Source: Diogma glabrata (Eukaryota > Arthropoda > Insecta > Diptera > Cylindrotomidae). From it: a DNA stretch of 64,000 bases. Under the pieces are notes generated by a model, which had not been told where the DNA came from, searched no databases, and was given only the letters and a program-made list of their open reading frames with translations. The stretch spans positions 159,123,493 to 159,187,492 of the forward strand of contig OY856188.1 of NCBI GenBank assembly GCA_963693315.1. Reading direction: 5' to 3'. Shown here one piece after another: positions 1 through 11,439 of this stretch (within the stretch, counting starts at the first letter, position 1; the number at the start of each line of letters is the position of its first letter). Made by a program: the position numbers and the translations under genes.

Positions 1-590
<590 letters not shown>

Positions 591-904
591 TCAATTGATA
601 TAAGATAAAATGTAACTAGCCTCTTACGGCACATGCTCCATCACCTGGTGTAATTTAGAAAAGCTCCTTTCAGCGGGAGCTACTGTTAATGACAGTATCT
701 TGGCTTTAAATAAATTCGGAAAATATCTTGTATGTTTTGCAAATATAGAAGGTGTAAAATTTACTATAGAAGTTTCAAATATTTTAAAATCTAATCCCTA
801 TCTTAGTTTTTAATTAAAATATGTTATATAAAAAGCCATATCTATCATTGTGCACTGGTCATCCGTAAGAATAAATCGTTCTAATGAATTAATAGCAATA
901 TCAA

Positions 905-1225
905 TAACTTTGAGATCAGAGACCTTCTTGAGGGTCCTGATATAATAGGTTGTATCCGTTCTAATAGGATTGCTTAGTTTGGGCATGTTTTACGAGCCGA
1001 TTCCTAGTCTGGAATGATTAGAAAAATGTACGTTAGTACCACAGGGAGTGGGCGACCGCGAGGTAGACCACGACTACAATGGGAGACTGACGTAATAAAC
1101 GACCTTAAAAAATCGGCTGCCATGGTAATTATGTCGCTGTTGCGAATGACCGTGCTGAATGTTCAAAGCTGATTAGCCTGGCAACGCTCCTACATGGAGC
1201 ATTAACGCCGTTAAAAAAAAATCAA
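905..1225 (+). mobile_element. 5'-truncated RTE-type LINE, 3' end only
   Basis: This is nearly the same sequence as 51419-51730: the end of the RTE ORF, including the GSGRPRGRPR-type basic motif, followed by an A-run. A few substitutions and small indels separate the copies, so the reading frame is broken. Severe 5' truncation with a 3' A-tract is typical of target-primed LINE insertion. Confidence 0.85.
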
Positions 1226-1789
1226 TAGAAGAAAAGGAAATTTTGTGAAGGATCCTGGATCTTATATTATATTATCTTGTCTTTCATTTTCAAAACTCTT
1301 TTCTGTAACCTTTCAGCTTTCACATACATTCAATTACATGCAAGTTCAGACTCTGTATCATTTTAGAAACAACATTAATTTTGGAGATCGTTTCACAACA
1401 TTAAATTGCAAAGGTATTTAAAGCAGCATTATCTTCGCTAAACATTTTGCTCCAAATTGTGTTATATAGTTTTGCGTGTCTGGTCTAAAGGAATTTCAAT
1501 TAAAGTATTTTAAAATTTTACGGTTTAAAATCTAAGAGGTCTTACATCTGATTTTTAGTTTTCCCAACAAGTTTCATTACTGGCATTAAACTAAGCTTTT
1601 CATTTGCTGCCTAAAAAAATCAAAACGACACGACAAACGAATTTCAAAAAAATATGCGTATATGTCGTTGAAAAAAATTAAAAGTTTCTCGAGAAGATGA
1701 CGCCGCATAATTTATAACAATAATTTAGAGAAAAAGGAAAACTGCATATAAAATTGAGAGTACTGTTGGATGAATAGAGTTCATTCGAC

Positions 1790-1920
1790 AGCTCCCGTAT
1801 GATCACCTTTGCTGGTAATATCTCACTGCTATTGCCAGTGGTATCTAATATTTCACGTTGAATCGTATGTCAATAGCAGCGACAAGAGTACAAGGGACTG
1901 TCACGCCCGTAGATCAAAAA
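1790..1920. repeat. Dispersed repeat, copy 1 (hairpin-containing)
   Basis: About 130 bases that match 8350-8486, sharing CACTGCTATT, CCAGTGGTAT, CAATAGCAG and TGTCAC.CCC.TAGATCAA in the same order and spacing. TGCTATTG and CAATAGCA form an internal inverted repeat. Non-coding; a small MITE or SINE-like family is possible. Confidence 0.6.
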
Positions 1921-2482
1921 TTAAAACAAATACACAAAAATAAATTGTTGTTTTTTATATAGAAAAATAAATTTTAATTTGCCTTAAAATTTATTAAAAA
2001 CCAAAACGAAAAAGTAATCGAATTTAAAACAAAACTCAATTTTGGTGCCTTTTATGTTGGCGCCGGGTGCGGTCGCTCCATTGCAGCCATGGTAGATCCG
2101 GCCCTGAACCATAATCAATTTAAAAAACTTTTAAGAACACATTTGGAAATCACCCAACCCAAGCTTTTATAAGATGAAATTTTAGAATAGAATTTATAAA
2201 TTTAAATGTATAAAAACATAAATTGTTACTAATAAATTTAATATATAATATTTTAATTTTTATCTACCTAATCAAATTTATTTATTGTTATTATATTTTT
2301 TTTAAAATAAAAATTATATGCATAGAAAGGGCCCTACAGTTTTTTGTAACTTCTGAGAGGGGTACCCTACTTGTAATTTATTATATATAATTAAATAAAT
2401 AAATATCTTCATCGTGGTTTTTTGTCCTTAGTTGAATTTATGAATCAACCACTCATCAACATAGTAGTATAAACAGGTATGC

Positions 2483-3035
2483 AAACAGCTATTGCAAAAT
2501 CAAAACCGAAAAAACAAGAAAACCTCATTAAAACAGTAAAACAAAACATATTCTAAAATCGTCAAAACCAAAACCACATTACAAAAATAATCAAACTGTA
2601 ACCGAAATCACATCCTAAAAATCATCAAGCCATTACCACTTTTAATAGTAATCAAACCTCGGTAGAAAGTTTCATATCCGTCTGAATATTGGTTCTTTAA
2701 AATTTAAATGTACTTGGCACTACGCGAGGAAATGAAACACTTTCTACCTAAGCATTATTAATTGACTCCACATTTTTCTTAAACATTGGAATCGTTTAAT
2801 GCAAATACATATTGTAATTTTTAATAAATTGTCTGTCGAAAACCCTAACAATAACTTTTCAGTGAAAAAGTCAAAACCGAAACTTATCAAAACTTATTAT
2901 AAAACCAAAACTGAAACCAAAACCAATATTTATTGTTTCAAAAAATTCGTACCACAACCAAAACATATCATTTAGAAAAACCAATACCAAAACCATAATT
3001 GTATATTAACAAAAATCTAAAACCAAACCATTAAA
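2483..3035. repeat. Degenerate A/C-rich repeat (AAAACC-like)
   Basis: A long plus-strand run of imperfect units such as CAAAACC, AAACCGAAA and CCAAAACC, almost without G. It is interrupted at 2661-2748 by a short foldback element. It reads as a decayed simple-sequence or minisatellite tract with no coding potential. Confidence 0.6.
2661..2748. mobile_element. 88-bp foldback (possible mini-MITE)
   Basis: Terminal inverted repeats GGTAGAAAGTTTCAT (left) and ATGAAACACTTTCTACC (right) enclose about 57 bases. It interrupts the A/C-rich tract on both sides, which suggests insertion. Too short to classify; no clear target duplication. Confidence 0.45.
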
Positions 3036-3039
3036 AATA

Positions 3040-3860
3040 ATTAATGATTTTGCAGTCCTGTTTAAGTCTAGACAAAGGTCTATTTATTTCAATAAACTAA
3101 ATAATCAGATTAATAAACAACAAACAACCATAAACCTAATTCTATAAAATATTTTCCATTTTACCAAAACAGCAATCATCAATATCTGAATAAGACAAAA
3201 TTCAATCTGAGTAAACTCATTCTTTTTCTTCAACAAAAATTATGAAAAAAGATCTATCATCAATTTGAAAAAAGATGAAAGATGTTCAATTCAAAAACAA
3301 AACAAAATGAAAAATGAGTGATAATATTCGATCTTTATCAATTAGGATCAACTTTTTGAATATCTTTTTTCAAATTAAAATATGATTCAAAATATTATGA
3401 GTAGGAATAGTAGAATATTGAGTAGAATATTATGAAAATTTTAGTTAATCTTTGGAAAGTTAGAAATAACGAGTTAGTTTAATAATAGAAAATGTAAGTT
3501 CAATTAAATTTCCCTCTGTTAATACAAATAGTTAACCTGTAACTCAATAATAAAGTAAATATCATTTTTTAGATATGGAGATTGAAAAAGGTGACATACA
3601 ATCACCGAAACGTCTCTCGAAAAATTACAACGGTTTAAAAATTAAGAAAATAAAAATAATATGTTTATGAAATCTTGATTTTCAATTAAATGAAAAAATT
3701 TTAGTCTATTATCTGAGCTTGCGGCGAAGGTTGGCCACTATTGCCAAAAGATAAAAGCCAAAAAGATATTAAAACTGAAGGACTAAAGCCCAAAAAATTT
3801 TACAAAAACTTAAATAATAAAATTTTATGGTGCTAAACAATCAAAAAATATTATGAGTAG
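3040..3860. other. No recognised gene
   Basis: AT-rich with dense stops. It contains several short direct repeats based on AAATGAAAAA/GATC but no supported coding, RNA or element boundary. Confidence 0.4.
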
Positions 3861-4640
3861 GGTTTGCAATACCGGTTAACCGGTAAATCACTCAAAAACA
3901 CATTATCAAAAAAACGGTAAATTTCTAATTTTTTACCGGTTTCGGTAAAAATTAAACAAACTTATATTTATGCTTATTTAATTGAAAAAAATAATAATTA
4001 TAATATTCTGAAGAAAATTAATTAATTTTCAATAAAAAGGCATAAACTGAACCAAACAAATTTTAAGACATGAAAAAATCCAAGGAAGAAATTCCTCAAA
4101 AGATACGGTGAAATATTCCTACTTAATATTCTAACAGTTTTCCGCAAGTAAATAATCGCAGATACATGATGCTCGTTCGTCCATAGCAAATAATGCTTTT
4201 GGAATCTGGTTCTTGTCATCTGATAAATGTTTAACGCTGTTGACCAACATGTTCAAATGTTCAAACTTAATAGAACATTGATTCAATTACGACTGATAAT
4301 GCTGCCGTTAGGAAAAAGTAGAATCTTTGATTAATGCTTATCGTCAATTGGGTTTATTTCCTTCAGCTAACGAATATAATTTTATTTTATAAAAGAAGTA
4401 TCAGCAATATTCATGTAGGGGAAATATATATTTTGAAGAAACAGACCCTTCGTAGACGAAGAAAATTTTGCAGTATTAGTTGCCGTACCATCTGGGTTTC
4501 ACATCTATCAGCTTTCCAAACAACTATTATATACATTTTTATATTTAAATTAATCAAAACATATCATAGAAAAATTTGCGTCTATCAACACCTTAGAAAG
4601 CATGTTGTTGTGGGACCTTGTTCTTAAAAGTTTTTTATGT
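3861..4640 (+). mobile_element. Probable hAT remnant
   Basis: The left end carries GGGTTTGCAATACCGG followed by inverted and direct CCGGT/ACCGG motifs, a common form of hAT terminus. Around 4270-4370 the plus strand, across frames, gives a TTDNAAV-like segment resembling the hAT catalytic region. No matching right terminus or target duplication was found, so this is tentative. Confidence 0.35.
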
Positions 4641-4794
4641 GTTGTTGTGACATACCTTGTAATTTCTACTACCAAACACATTTTGTTTTAAAAAAAAAAC
4701 AGCGTATCATCGAAGAATATTCCATAACTTAGAGTAAGGGATGGTATAGTTGATTGAAAATATTTCATGCGCCAGCACCCCTAAGATTGTAATG

Positions 4795-6300
4795 AAGCGC
4801 TTTCTTCATTGGCGAACCAATGAAGAGGCATAGCAGGGGGCGTACCTAGCGAGATTTATTTTTTTGCCCCAGTCTAGCTTCAATCCATGGGAACGATTAA
4901 GAAACCCTGCTAATTCAGCACAAATACAGAAATGTACGCGAATTACTGGAATATACAGAAATGGATAAAGTACGAATGAAAAAAATGAGACTCTGGCGAC
5001 CCATTTTGCGAAAGAACCGCGATCAGCACGTTCAACCCCACATTCACTCCCATACGCCCACACTCTCACGCTTCATGCACGCTCATATCCTCCCACACAC
5101 CCACACTTGCTTTCAAACACCCATGTCCACATACACACCCATATAGTGAAGCAAGACGACTAAGTACAAAGCAATGTGGTAATTATAGTAGATGGTAGTA
5201 ATTAAAATAAATTGTATTGTTGCCATTTGATCATTCTGATCCAGCTCGTAAAGTAATGCCATCGCGTGTAACCCGACAATCAAATCATAGAGTACGGGAG
5301 ATCTGCACACTCTATCTTGAAAGGAAACAGCCCATATAAATGCACATCGGCAAATCCGATCACACTCTCCAGCGAACTGTAGTTGGTGTTCGGATTGATA
5401 CACAGAAGTTCCAGGCCAATTCTTTCACAGCGGATCAGCAGTGATATAGTACGTCGGTTACGATTACAACGGCTTGAATGACTCCCTTATAAGCCAGTTA
5501 CAGATTGTATAGAATTCATAAGGACTTAAGCAACAATTAAGTCACAATAAGATATTAAATTAGAACAAAAATATTTTAATTATAATTGTTTTTGATTTAC
5601 ATTTATATTGTCTCGCATATATTCCCCACATGATCTCACACACGCGCATCGACAAACACGCCCACATGCATCCATATGTACACCCATTCACGCGTATTCA
5701 CACCTTTATGTTATAAAAAGTAAAAAGAATAATTAAAGTCTACTCACCCCATGGTTATATCCGAAAGGCCTCAAAGTCCTGACGTTTAGCCCTCCATCAG
5801 CGATAAATATTCCAGCAGGTAAAGTATTAACCGATGAATAGTTGAATAATAATGGTGTAAATGTTGCGCCGCAATAACTAAGGCGATTGTGGATAGAATG
5901 GTATAACTATGATATAAAGGTTGCGTCACCAATACCAGTCGATTATTAAATAAATATTGTATAAATGTTGTAAAAACTGTTGCGCCGCAATAACTAGGGC
6001 GATTGCTGATAAGTTAAATAAATATTGTATAAATGTTGCATGAATGTTGCGCCGCAATACCTGGGCGATTACTGATAATAAGATTTAATTATGGTATAAA
6101 TATTGTACGAATGTTGCATGAATGTTGCGCCGCAATACCTGGGCGATTACTGATAACAATATATAGATATGGTATAAATGTTGCGTTGAAATACTGTATA
6201 AATGTTGCACCGCAATGACTAAGGCAATTGTTGAAAAAAAATAGTATAAAAATTGTATATGAAGGTTGCGCCGCAATAACTCAGGCAATTACTGGTAAAT
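4795..6300 (+). mobile_element. Non-coding hairpin/tandem-array element, copy A
   Basis: This stretch is the reverse complement of about 20480-21905 over most of its length. In order it has a 9-bp-stem hairpin (CTTCATTGG, loop, CCAATGAAG, 4804-4825), a unique core with a C-rich ACACCCA tract near 5030-5145, and a tandem array of 70-90 bp units from about 5855. The core ends near ATGGTTATATCCGA at 5752, also shared with copy B. No protein is encoded. The layout (terminal hairpin plus internal tandem array) resembles non-autonomous Helitron/Helentron (HINE, DINE-1) elements, but that class is an inference. Confidence 0.6.
5855..6300 (+). repeat. Tandem array, GTTGCGCCGCAATA units
   Basis: Five to six imperfect units of about 70-90 bp, each centred on GTTGCGCCGCAATA, then GGGCGATT.CTGATAA and an AT spacer with GGTATAAAT. 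The same unit occurs in reverse orientation at 20485-20860. The open frames across it are by-products of the repeat. Confidence 0.85.
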
Positions 6301-6464
6301 GGAATATTAACATTAATAATTTTTCTTTTGCGTTTCGTTGTTGCTTTATTTGGATTGATTTTTTTATTTTATTTAACTTAAACTTTTTTTTTGTTCTTCT
6401 TTTAACTGAATTAATACATTTTTAGAAACTATGAAATATTACTATTTTAATTTAATTACAGGAA

Positions 6465-6800
6465 CTAATAAATTATCTCAAACAATAACAAATTTTTCTA
6501 TTTTTAATTTTTTTACACTAATGAATTTGTTGAGATCAAAATTTTGGATAAAATTTTTACCATTTCAAGTTACTCACGTGATCCATTAAATTTTCGCAAA
6601 TAATAAAAAACCTTCCATTTTTAATTTAATTACGCTAAGGAATTTTTATTCTTTGGTTTTTTGTGAGACCAAAATGTTGGATTATATTTGACTATTCTAA
6701 TTTTAATCACAGAATCTAACAACTTTTCACAGACAATTCAAAATTTTCTATTTACTATTTAATTTTAATCTTTTTACAATAACTTAATTCAATTTGTGCT
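6465..6800. repeat. Three degenerate ~130-150 bp tandem units
   Basis: The pattern AAATAATAAAAAA, then CATTTTTAATTT, then a TACGCTAAGGAATTT-like block and a GACCAAAATTTTGG-like block recurs roughly three times with much divergence. Non-coding AT-rich sequence. Edges approximate. Confidence 0.4.
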
Positions 6801-7254
6801 AATAAAAAGAATTTTGCTTGTGCACCAGATGTCAAAAATAATCCAAAAAGAAAACATCAAATATCAGACTAAGAGAGAGAAAACTCGATATATTCATCTC
6901 TTATATAGGCATTCAATATCGAAAATTGAGCTACAAAGTTTTTCGAAAGTGAAACCTACAGAATATTGTTAGTACATTTTCCGTTTCAAAACAAATACTG
7001 GTTGTTATTTTGTAATACACAAAATTGCAAGATAATTTCACGAAATATACTATTCACAACGCGTTTGAAGGTAATAGAATAGTTTAAACGTATGTACAAC
7101 CGACTTTATGATGATTTCGTATTATGACATAATAACTTACAACCGTGTTACAGTAGAATCTAGATTTATAACGGAAAGAGAAATTGATAAAAATACCTAT
7201 ATAAGAAATATAATACGTTTTGAAGACAATTGCAAAACTGGTTGTAGGATAATA
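6801..7254. other. No recognised gene
   Basis: About 450 bases of AT-rich sequence without a supported frame or repeat, ending at the poly(T) tract of the following LINE. Confidence 0.4.
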
Positions 7255-7255
7255 A

Positions 7256-8035
7256 TTTTTTTTTTTTTTTTTTTTTATTAATTAATTAGACATGTTTAGC
7301 ACACTAAATATGAAATATTCATTATTTAGACTCTTTGAATATCCGAAGATACCATGTCAACTATAAAGGAAGGAGATGAGGAAAATGGAAGGAATGGGGA
7401 TATAGGGATAACTATACTAATTTTTTTAAATGATGATGGACATTTTCTTTAAATGCCTGAGGGGGAAATTCATCGGGAAATACAGAGGAAGGCAATGAGT
7501 TCCATAATTTGGCCACTCTATTAAAATAGTCGTTTTGGAAGGACACAGTTCTACAACGAGGTATTTGTACAACAAATGGATGGGATAACTCGACAGCTCT
7601 TGTTTGTCGATTATACTGCGCACACGATGGAAGGATATTTTGAATTTCCTTAGAGAAGAATTCGCTAAAGTTATGTTTATAGTAGATTGACAATTCAGCC
7701 ACATTTCTTCTGTGCTGGAGTGAATCAATCTGGTCCGTTAGTTCGGTATTAGCAATCAACCGTATTGCTTTTCTCTGAACAGAGTCTAGACAATTTATTG
7801 TTGACTGACAAGCACCTCCCCAAACATGACAGCAGTACTCCATACATGGACGAATAAAGGACTTGAAGATTAGCAAAATTTGCTCGGGATTGAAATATTT
7901 TTTACATCGACTCAAGAATCCTAATTTTTGCATTGCAGATTTAGCGAGGTTGAACACATGTTTATTCCACTTCAGGTTATTTTGAATATCCACTCCAAGA
8001 ATGATATTAAGACGATTGAACAAATATGCACAGCT
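7256..8035 (-). pseudogene. 5'-truncated LINE, C-terminal end of ORF2
   Basis: The minus strand 7412-8023 is open for 203 residues and reads as the post-RT C-terminal region of Jockey/R1-like LINE proteins: LGVDIQNNLKWNKHV at the start, then SFIRPCMEYCCHVWGG, an Arg-rich HRRNVAELS segment, and AKLWNSLPSSVFP near the end. The stop is followed by about 130 bases of 3' UTR and, at 7258-7277, a T-run that is the poly(A) tail on the minus strand. EN and RT are absent. Its C-terminus resembles the broken copies at 39390-39790 and 41095-41510, so one family has at least three copies here. The long intact frame suggests a fairly recent insertion. Confidence 0.85.
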
Positions 8036-8330
8036 GTTTGAGGTTTGACAACATTTAGAGCAATTACGGTTAGATACCTGGAGAATTCAAATACATGTAG
8101 TATGGTGAAGCAACGCTGGTGGAAACGCAGTGTGAACCAATAATAGGGTATTGCAAAATAAAAGGTTATTGATAATTGTTTTATGCTAAGAATAAATATG
8201 TGTAACGAAAACGATAAGAAAATATGACTATAGATTATGAACGAGAAATTGTTATGAACTACGCATGATATGCAAAATGGTGATATGAGAGGAAATGGAA
8301 ACTACATGAATCTGTGACTGTACTACACTA
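8036..8330. other. No recognised gene
   Basis: About 300 bases between the truncated LINE and a dispersed repeat; no supported feature. Confidence 0.35.
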
Positions 8331-8334
8331 CGTC

Positions 8335-8486
8335 CCCATAGTCCAGGCTATACATAACAAGATATCACTTTGGCTAATGAGATTGCACTGCTATTACCAG
8401 TGGTATACGATATCACAAGATAACTCAAATGCCAATAGCAGGGACTAAAGTACGCGTGGTTGTCACACCCATAGATCAACAATTTT
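8335..8486. repeat. Dispersed repeat, copy 2
   Basis: Second copy of the repeat at 1790-1920, same orientation, with the conserved CACTGCTATT, CCAGTGGTAT and CAATAGCAG blocks and a few indels. Confidence 0.6.
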
Positions 8487-8489
8487 AAA

Positions 8490-9026
8490 TTTGACAAATC
8501 TTCCTGCGGAAAGCTAAGTAAATTAATTGGTATTAATGCGCATTGTTGCCGTTTGCAAATCACTATCGGCTAAGTGTCACCGTTTTTAATTAGTTTATTT
8601 ATCATGATTGCCATCAATGTTTAATCATACATAGGCTATGCTTCTTTATATAGAACTTATGCGATTTCCGTCTCGTAATTGTGAGCTTTAAATCGATATA
8701 ATTGATGTTATCAAGTATCAAGTTACAAATATTAAGTCTTCACTTAATTTTAGAAACATGTATTACATACAATTTCAAACCAACAATTTTGATATACAAA
8801 TGTAATTGTTTCAGGTTATACTATCTTTCCTACGTTCAGTATGTATTTAGCATGATGACTAGAATGCAAATTGCAAAAGACAGTAGCAATATAACTTTAA
8901 AAAACTGCATTATAGATCAATTTTTTAAAATCCGTAAAAAGAAACTTTTATTATTTTTATGAATTCATGAATAAAAAATAATAATTTTAAAGTATTTAAT
9001 AAAAATTAAAAAAAAAAACAATAAAA
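8490..9026. other. No recognised gene
   Basis: AT-rich sequence with a few short open frames of low-complexity composition. I see no homology and call no gene. Confidence 0.4.
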
Positions 9027-9027
9027 A

Positions 9028-9115
9028 AAATGTACCAGTCAAGGAATTGAACTCACGATCTACAGAACATCAGTCGAGCGCGACATCCACATCGCAATTT
9101 GAAACGTTAAGAAAT
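9028..9115 (-). repeat. tRNA-like sequence (possible SINE head)
   Basis: Read on the minus strand there is a good B-box-like element, GAGTTCAATTCC. About 43 bases upstream is an A-box-like GATGTGGATGTCGCGC, with a CTCGACTGATG stretch between. This spacing fits a tRNA-derived promoter. I cannot fold a clean cloverleaf or name an anticodon, so it is more likely a tRNA-derived SINE relic than a working tRNA. Confidence 0.3.
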
Positions 9116-9610
9116 GATGGATGTGTTTCATATTTAAAAATATTTTGCTGATTTAAAAATTGATAATGCGAATATATAGATTTTACTCCATACAAAATTT
9201 TACAACGCGGCTAAAGAAGTTTTCACTTCAATAACATTTATGTTAAATTAAATTAGTGCACAAAAAGCATTCACAAGTAAGGAACTTAAAGGAGTTCTCG
9301 TTATTTATACGTATCGAAGAAGGGAAATTATATTTTTCGAATATTTTGCACCATCTTCATGATTTAAATGCCATTAAAGTATGCAACGTATTCTCTGAAA
9401 TATTAAAATAAAACAAAAAAGCCATGGATACAAAAAATTTTTGAATTATTTAAACGTTTTGCTTTAAATGATTGATTCGAAACCGAAAGCTCAAACTCAG
9501 AAGTATGCACTTCCAGTGATCGACCAACTGCGTCCATATTAGGATTGTCAGAACTCAGAATTAACAATAAAAGAAAGGCTGCAAAGTACAAATGAACAGA
9601 AACTGAATAT

Positions 9611-9746
9611 AGTATATTGTGTAACGTGTAGGAAAAACGATATATTCCCGGACGAGTATGGAAGTTGCTGGGACGAGGCGTCAGCCGAGTTCCAGCAACC
9701 ATAAGAGTCCGGGAATTATAGTTTTTCCACGAGTTACACATACTAT
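9611..9746. repeat. Large imperfect hairpin (~55-bp arms)
   Basis: The arms contain GTGTAAC, GGAAAAAC, ATTCCCGGAC and TTGCTGG on the left and their complements in reverse order on the right, around a GACG...CGTC apex. It lies about 180 bases upstream of the hAT that interrupts the tyrosine-recombinase gene. It could be a foldback MITE or a terminus of the recombinase-bearing element. The open frame across it is not a gene. Confidence 0.65.
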
Positions 9747-10604
9747 TTTTTCTCCAATCGGCAGTATATCGTAGATTATCAATTTTATTCATTATATTCT
9801 TTAAAATACGCAACATTTGTCAATTTATATTTTCAATAGATTTTACTATCAAAGTTACCTTAGAATTATAACAATCGCGTGCGTTTTCAATTTATTTAAA
9901 TGTCTGTCAAAGCAAACGATACGCGTTGCTAATTTGTTTTGGGGACACCCGTTTTGGGGTGACACCCGACCGTAAAAAACTTAAACAAACCATCAAAATG
10001 TTTTCAACGATAAATTACTTAGAAACCGTTTTAACCAGGTTATCCATATAATTTTAATTTATTACTCAATAGCTTTGAATATTCCTTTAGATACCATATT
10101 GACTTTTTTTTACGGTATATTACTTAGTATGCAAGAATGATTCTTTACGACCAGGTCTGAAAACACATATGCTGAATAATGTATAGGAAAAGTGGTTTCC
10201 GTCGATAATGGGGCACCCTGTGTCGATAGGGTGTCACCCTTGAGTTACAATGTTTCTATTCCAAAATTATTTCTAAACTATTAGTTTAACTTTACTACCT
10301 ATAATATGTTTTACATTTCAAACAAATTAATTGCAAACAACCAACAATAAAATCTCCGTGTTTGTAAATGATCTCAAAATAATTTTTTTTCCTTTATCTT
10401 GAAACCCAAGGAATAAATTGGAATAGATCGTTTTTCAATGGACACAAAAATAATTACTGTGGAATAAAATGGCACTTATGCAATTACTGCGGTTTTGCAA
10501 TTTTTTTTAAGTAGATGCATACTCATACGTTTGCTTCTCATGCTTACTCATACACATACTCGTTGTTTCCAGTTTTATATATTTATATATTTGAATTATA
10601 TATT

Positions 10605-11045
10605 TATATATTATTCATCATTTAAAATTACATTTTGTTGGGTTTTAAATCCCTTGTAAATTTCAAACTCATCAAGTGATTCTTTTAGAGATCCTTGGCT
10701 ACATAAATGTTAAGCCTTCAAATTTTTTTTAAAAGTGGTGTAACTATTGTTATTAACTATGTAAATGGTTTGCAAAAATAAACTTTAAATTTTGTTTATT
10801 TTTCTTCTTACGAAGGTATTCCTTAAATCAGTCTTTGAAACATTTTCCGGTTTTCCCGATGTAAAATTTTTCACAAAAATTACATTTAATTTTGTAAATT
10901 ATTGAGCGTGATTCTAATTGGATATTTAATTTTGGTTTCAATTCTTTATACAAAATATCTTTTAGGATTTTATGCTTATATTTTTTTAAATAGTTCCTTA
11001 TAATATTAAGTACATATATGATTTGTACAATCCATTTTATCAAAT
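10605..11045 (-). pseudogene. Penelope-like element, GIY-YIG endonuclease end
   Basis: The minus strand reads SIIYKIKCNFCEKFYIGKTG near 10860-10920, the GIY-YIG signature with the preceding Cys pair seen in Penelope-like retroelements. After an in-frame stop the same frame continues with FKEYLRKK and FANHLHS, and then, with further stops, a tail resembling the Penelope C-terminus down to about 10610. The reverse transcriptase part is missing. Penelope elements encode RT fused to GIY-YIG. The fragment lies inside hAT 1 and is inactive. Confidence 0.7.
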
Positions 11046-11093
11046 ATTATTTAATATAAGTTGTTACAAGGAAATTTAAATAAATTAATTTTA

Positions 11094-11402
11094 TCCACGA
11101 CTACTAAAGAATATATACTTTCCATGCGTATATCTTTCATTGTAATTGTATTCATTCCTTTCTATATATATCAAATTCTTTTTATTTATTTCATTACACT
11201 TTATTTATTCAAAATTCCCCTAACGAATTAAAAACTTGATTTGTTGGTATAGTTATATAAACCAGATAAAACAAGAACAATACATATAAAATAAACAAAC
11301 ATGTTTTGTTTTGTTTTTATTTCATAGATTTATTTCAATATGGCGATATAAACTTTTACAGGAAAACTTGAATGAAATTATTTGAAATATTTGTAGTCGT
11401 GG
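11094..11402. repeat. ~309-bp segment with CCACGACTAC inverted ends
   Basis: CCACGACTAC at the left end is matched by GTAGTCGTGG at the right end, a perfect 10-bp inverted repeat around AT-rich sequence. It lies between the Penelope fragment and the start of the hAT transposase. It may be a small DNA element; no target duplication is visible. Confidence 0.35.
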
Positions 11403-11439
11403 AAAAAATAGTATTTTGTTTTCGCTTAGGATGAAGGCA

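Noticed and set aside
4806..5403. Open frames on both strands in the C-rich ACACCCA tract
   Set aside because: They lie in the non-coding hairpin/tandem-array element, and copy B does not preserve the frames.
5855..6300. A CRISPR-like array, from the regular repeats
   Set aside because: Units vary in length and sequence, the spacers are AT-rich and related to each other, and the context is eukaryotic transposon DNA.
6033..6425. Repeated MLHECCAAIPGRLLI peptide resembling a repeat protein
   Set aside because: A by-product of the GTTGCGCCGCAATA tandem array; low-quality frames, no homologue known to me.
8702..8962. An 86-residue plus-strand open frame
   Set aside because: AT-driven composition (Ile, Leu, Lys, Tyr), with no motif, homology or regulatory context.
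9403..9816. A 137-residue minus-strand open frame with a hydrophobic segment
   Set aside because: Most of it crosses the large imperfect hairpin at 9611-9746; no recognised domain.
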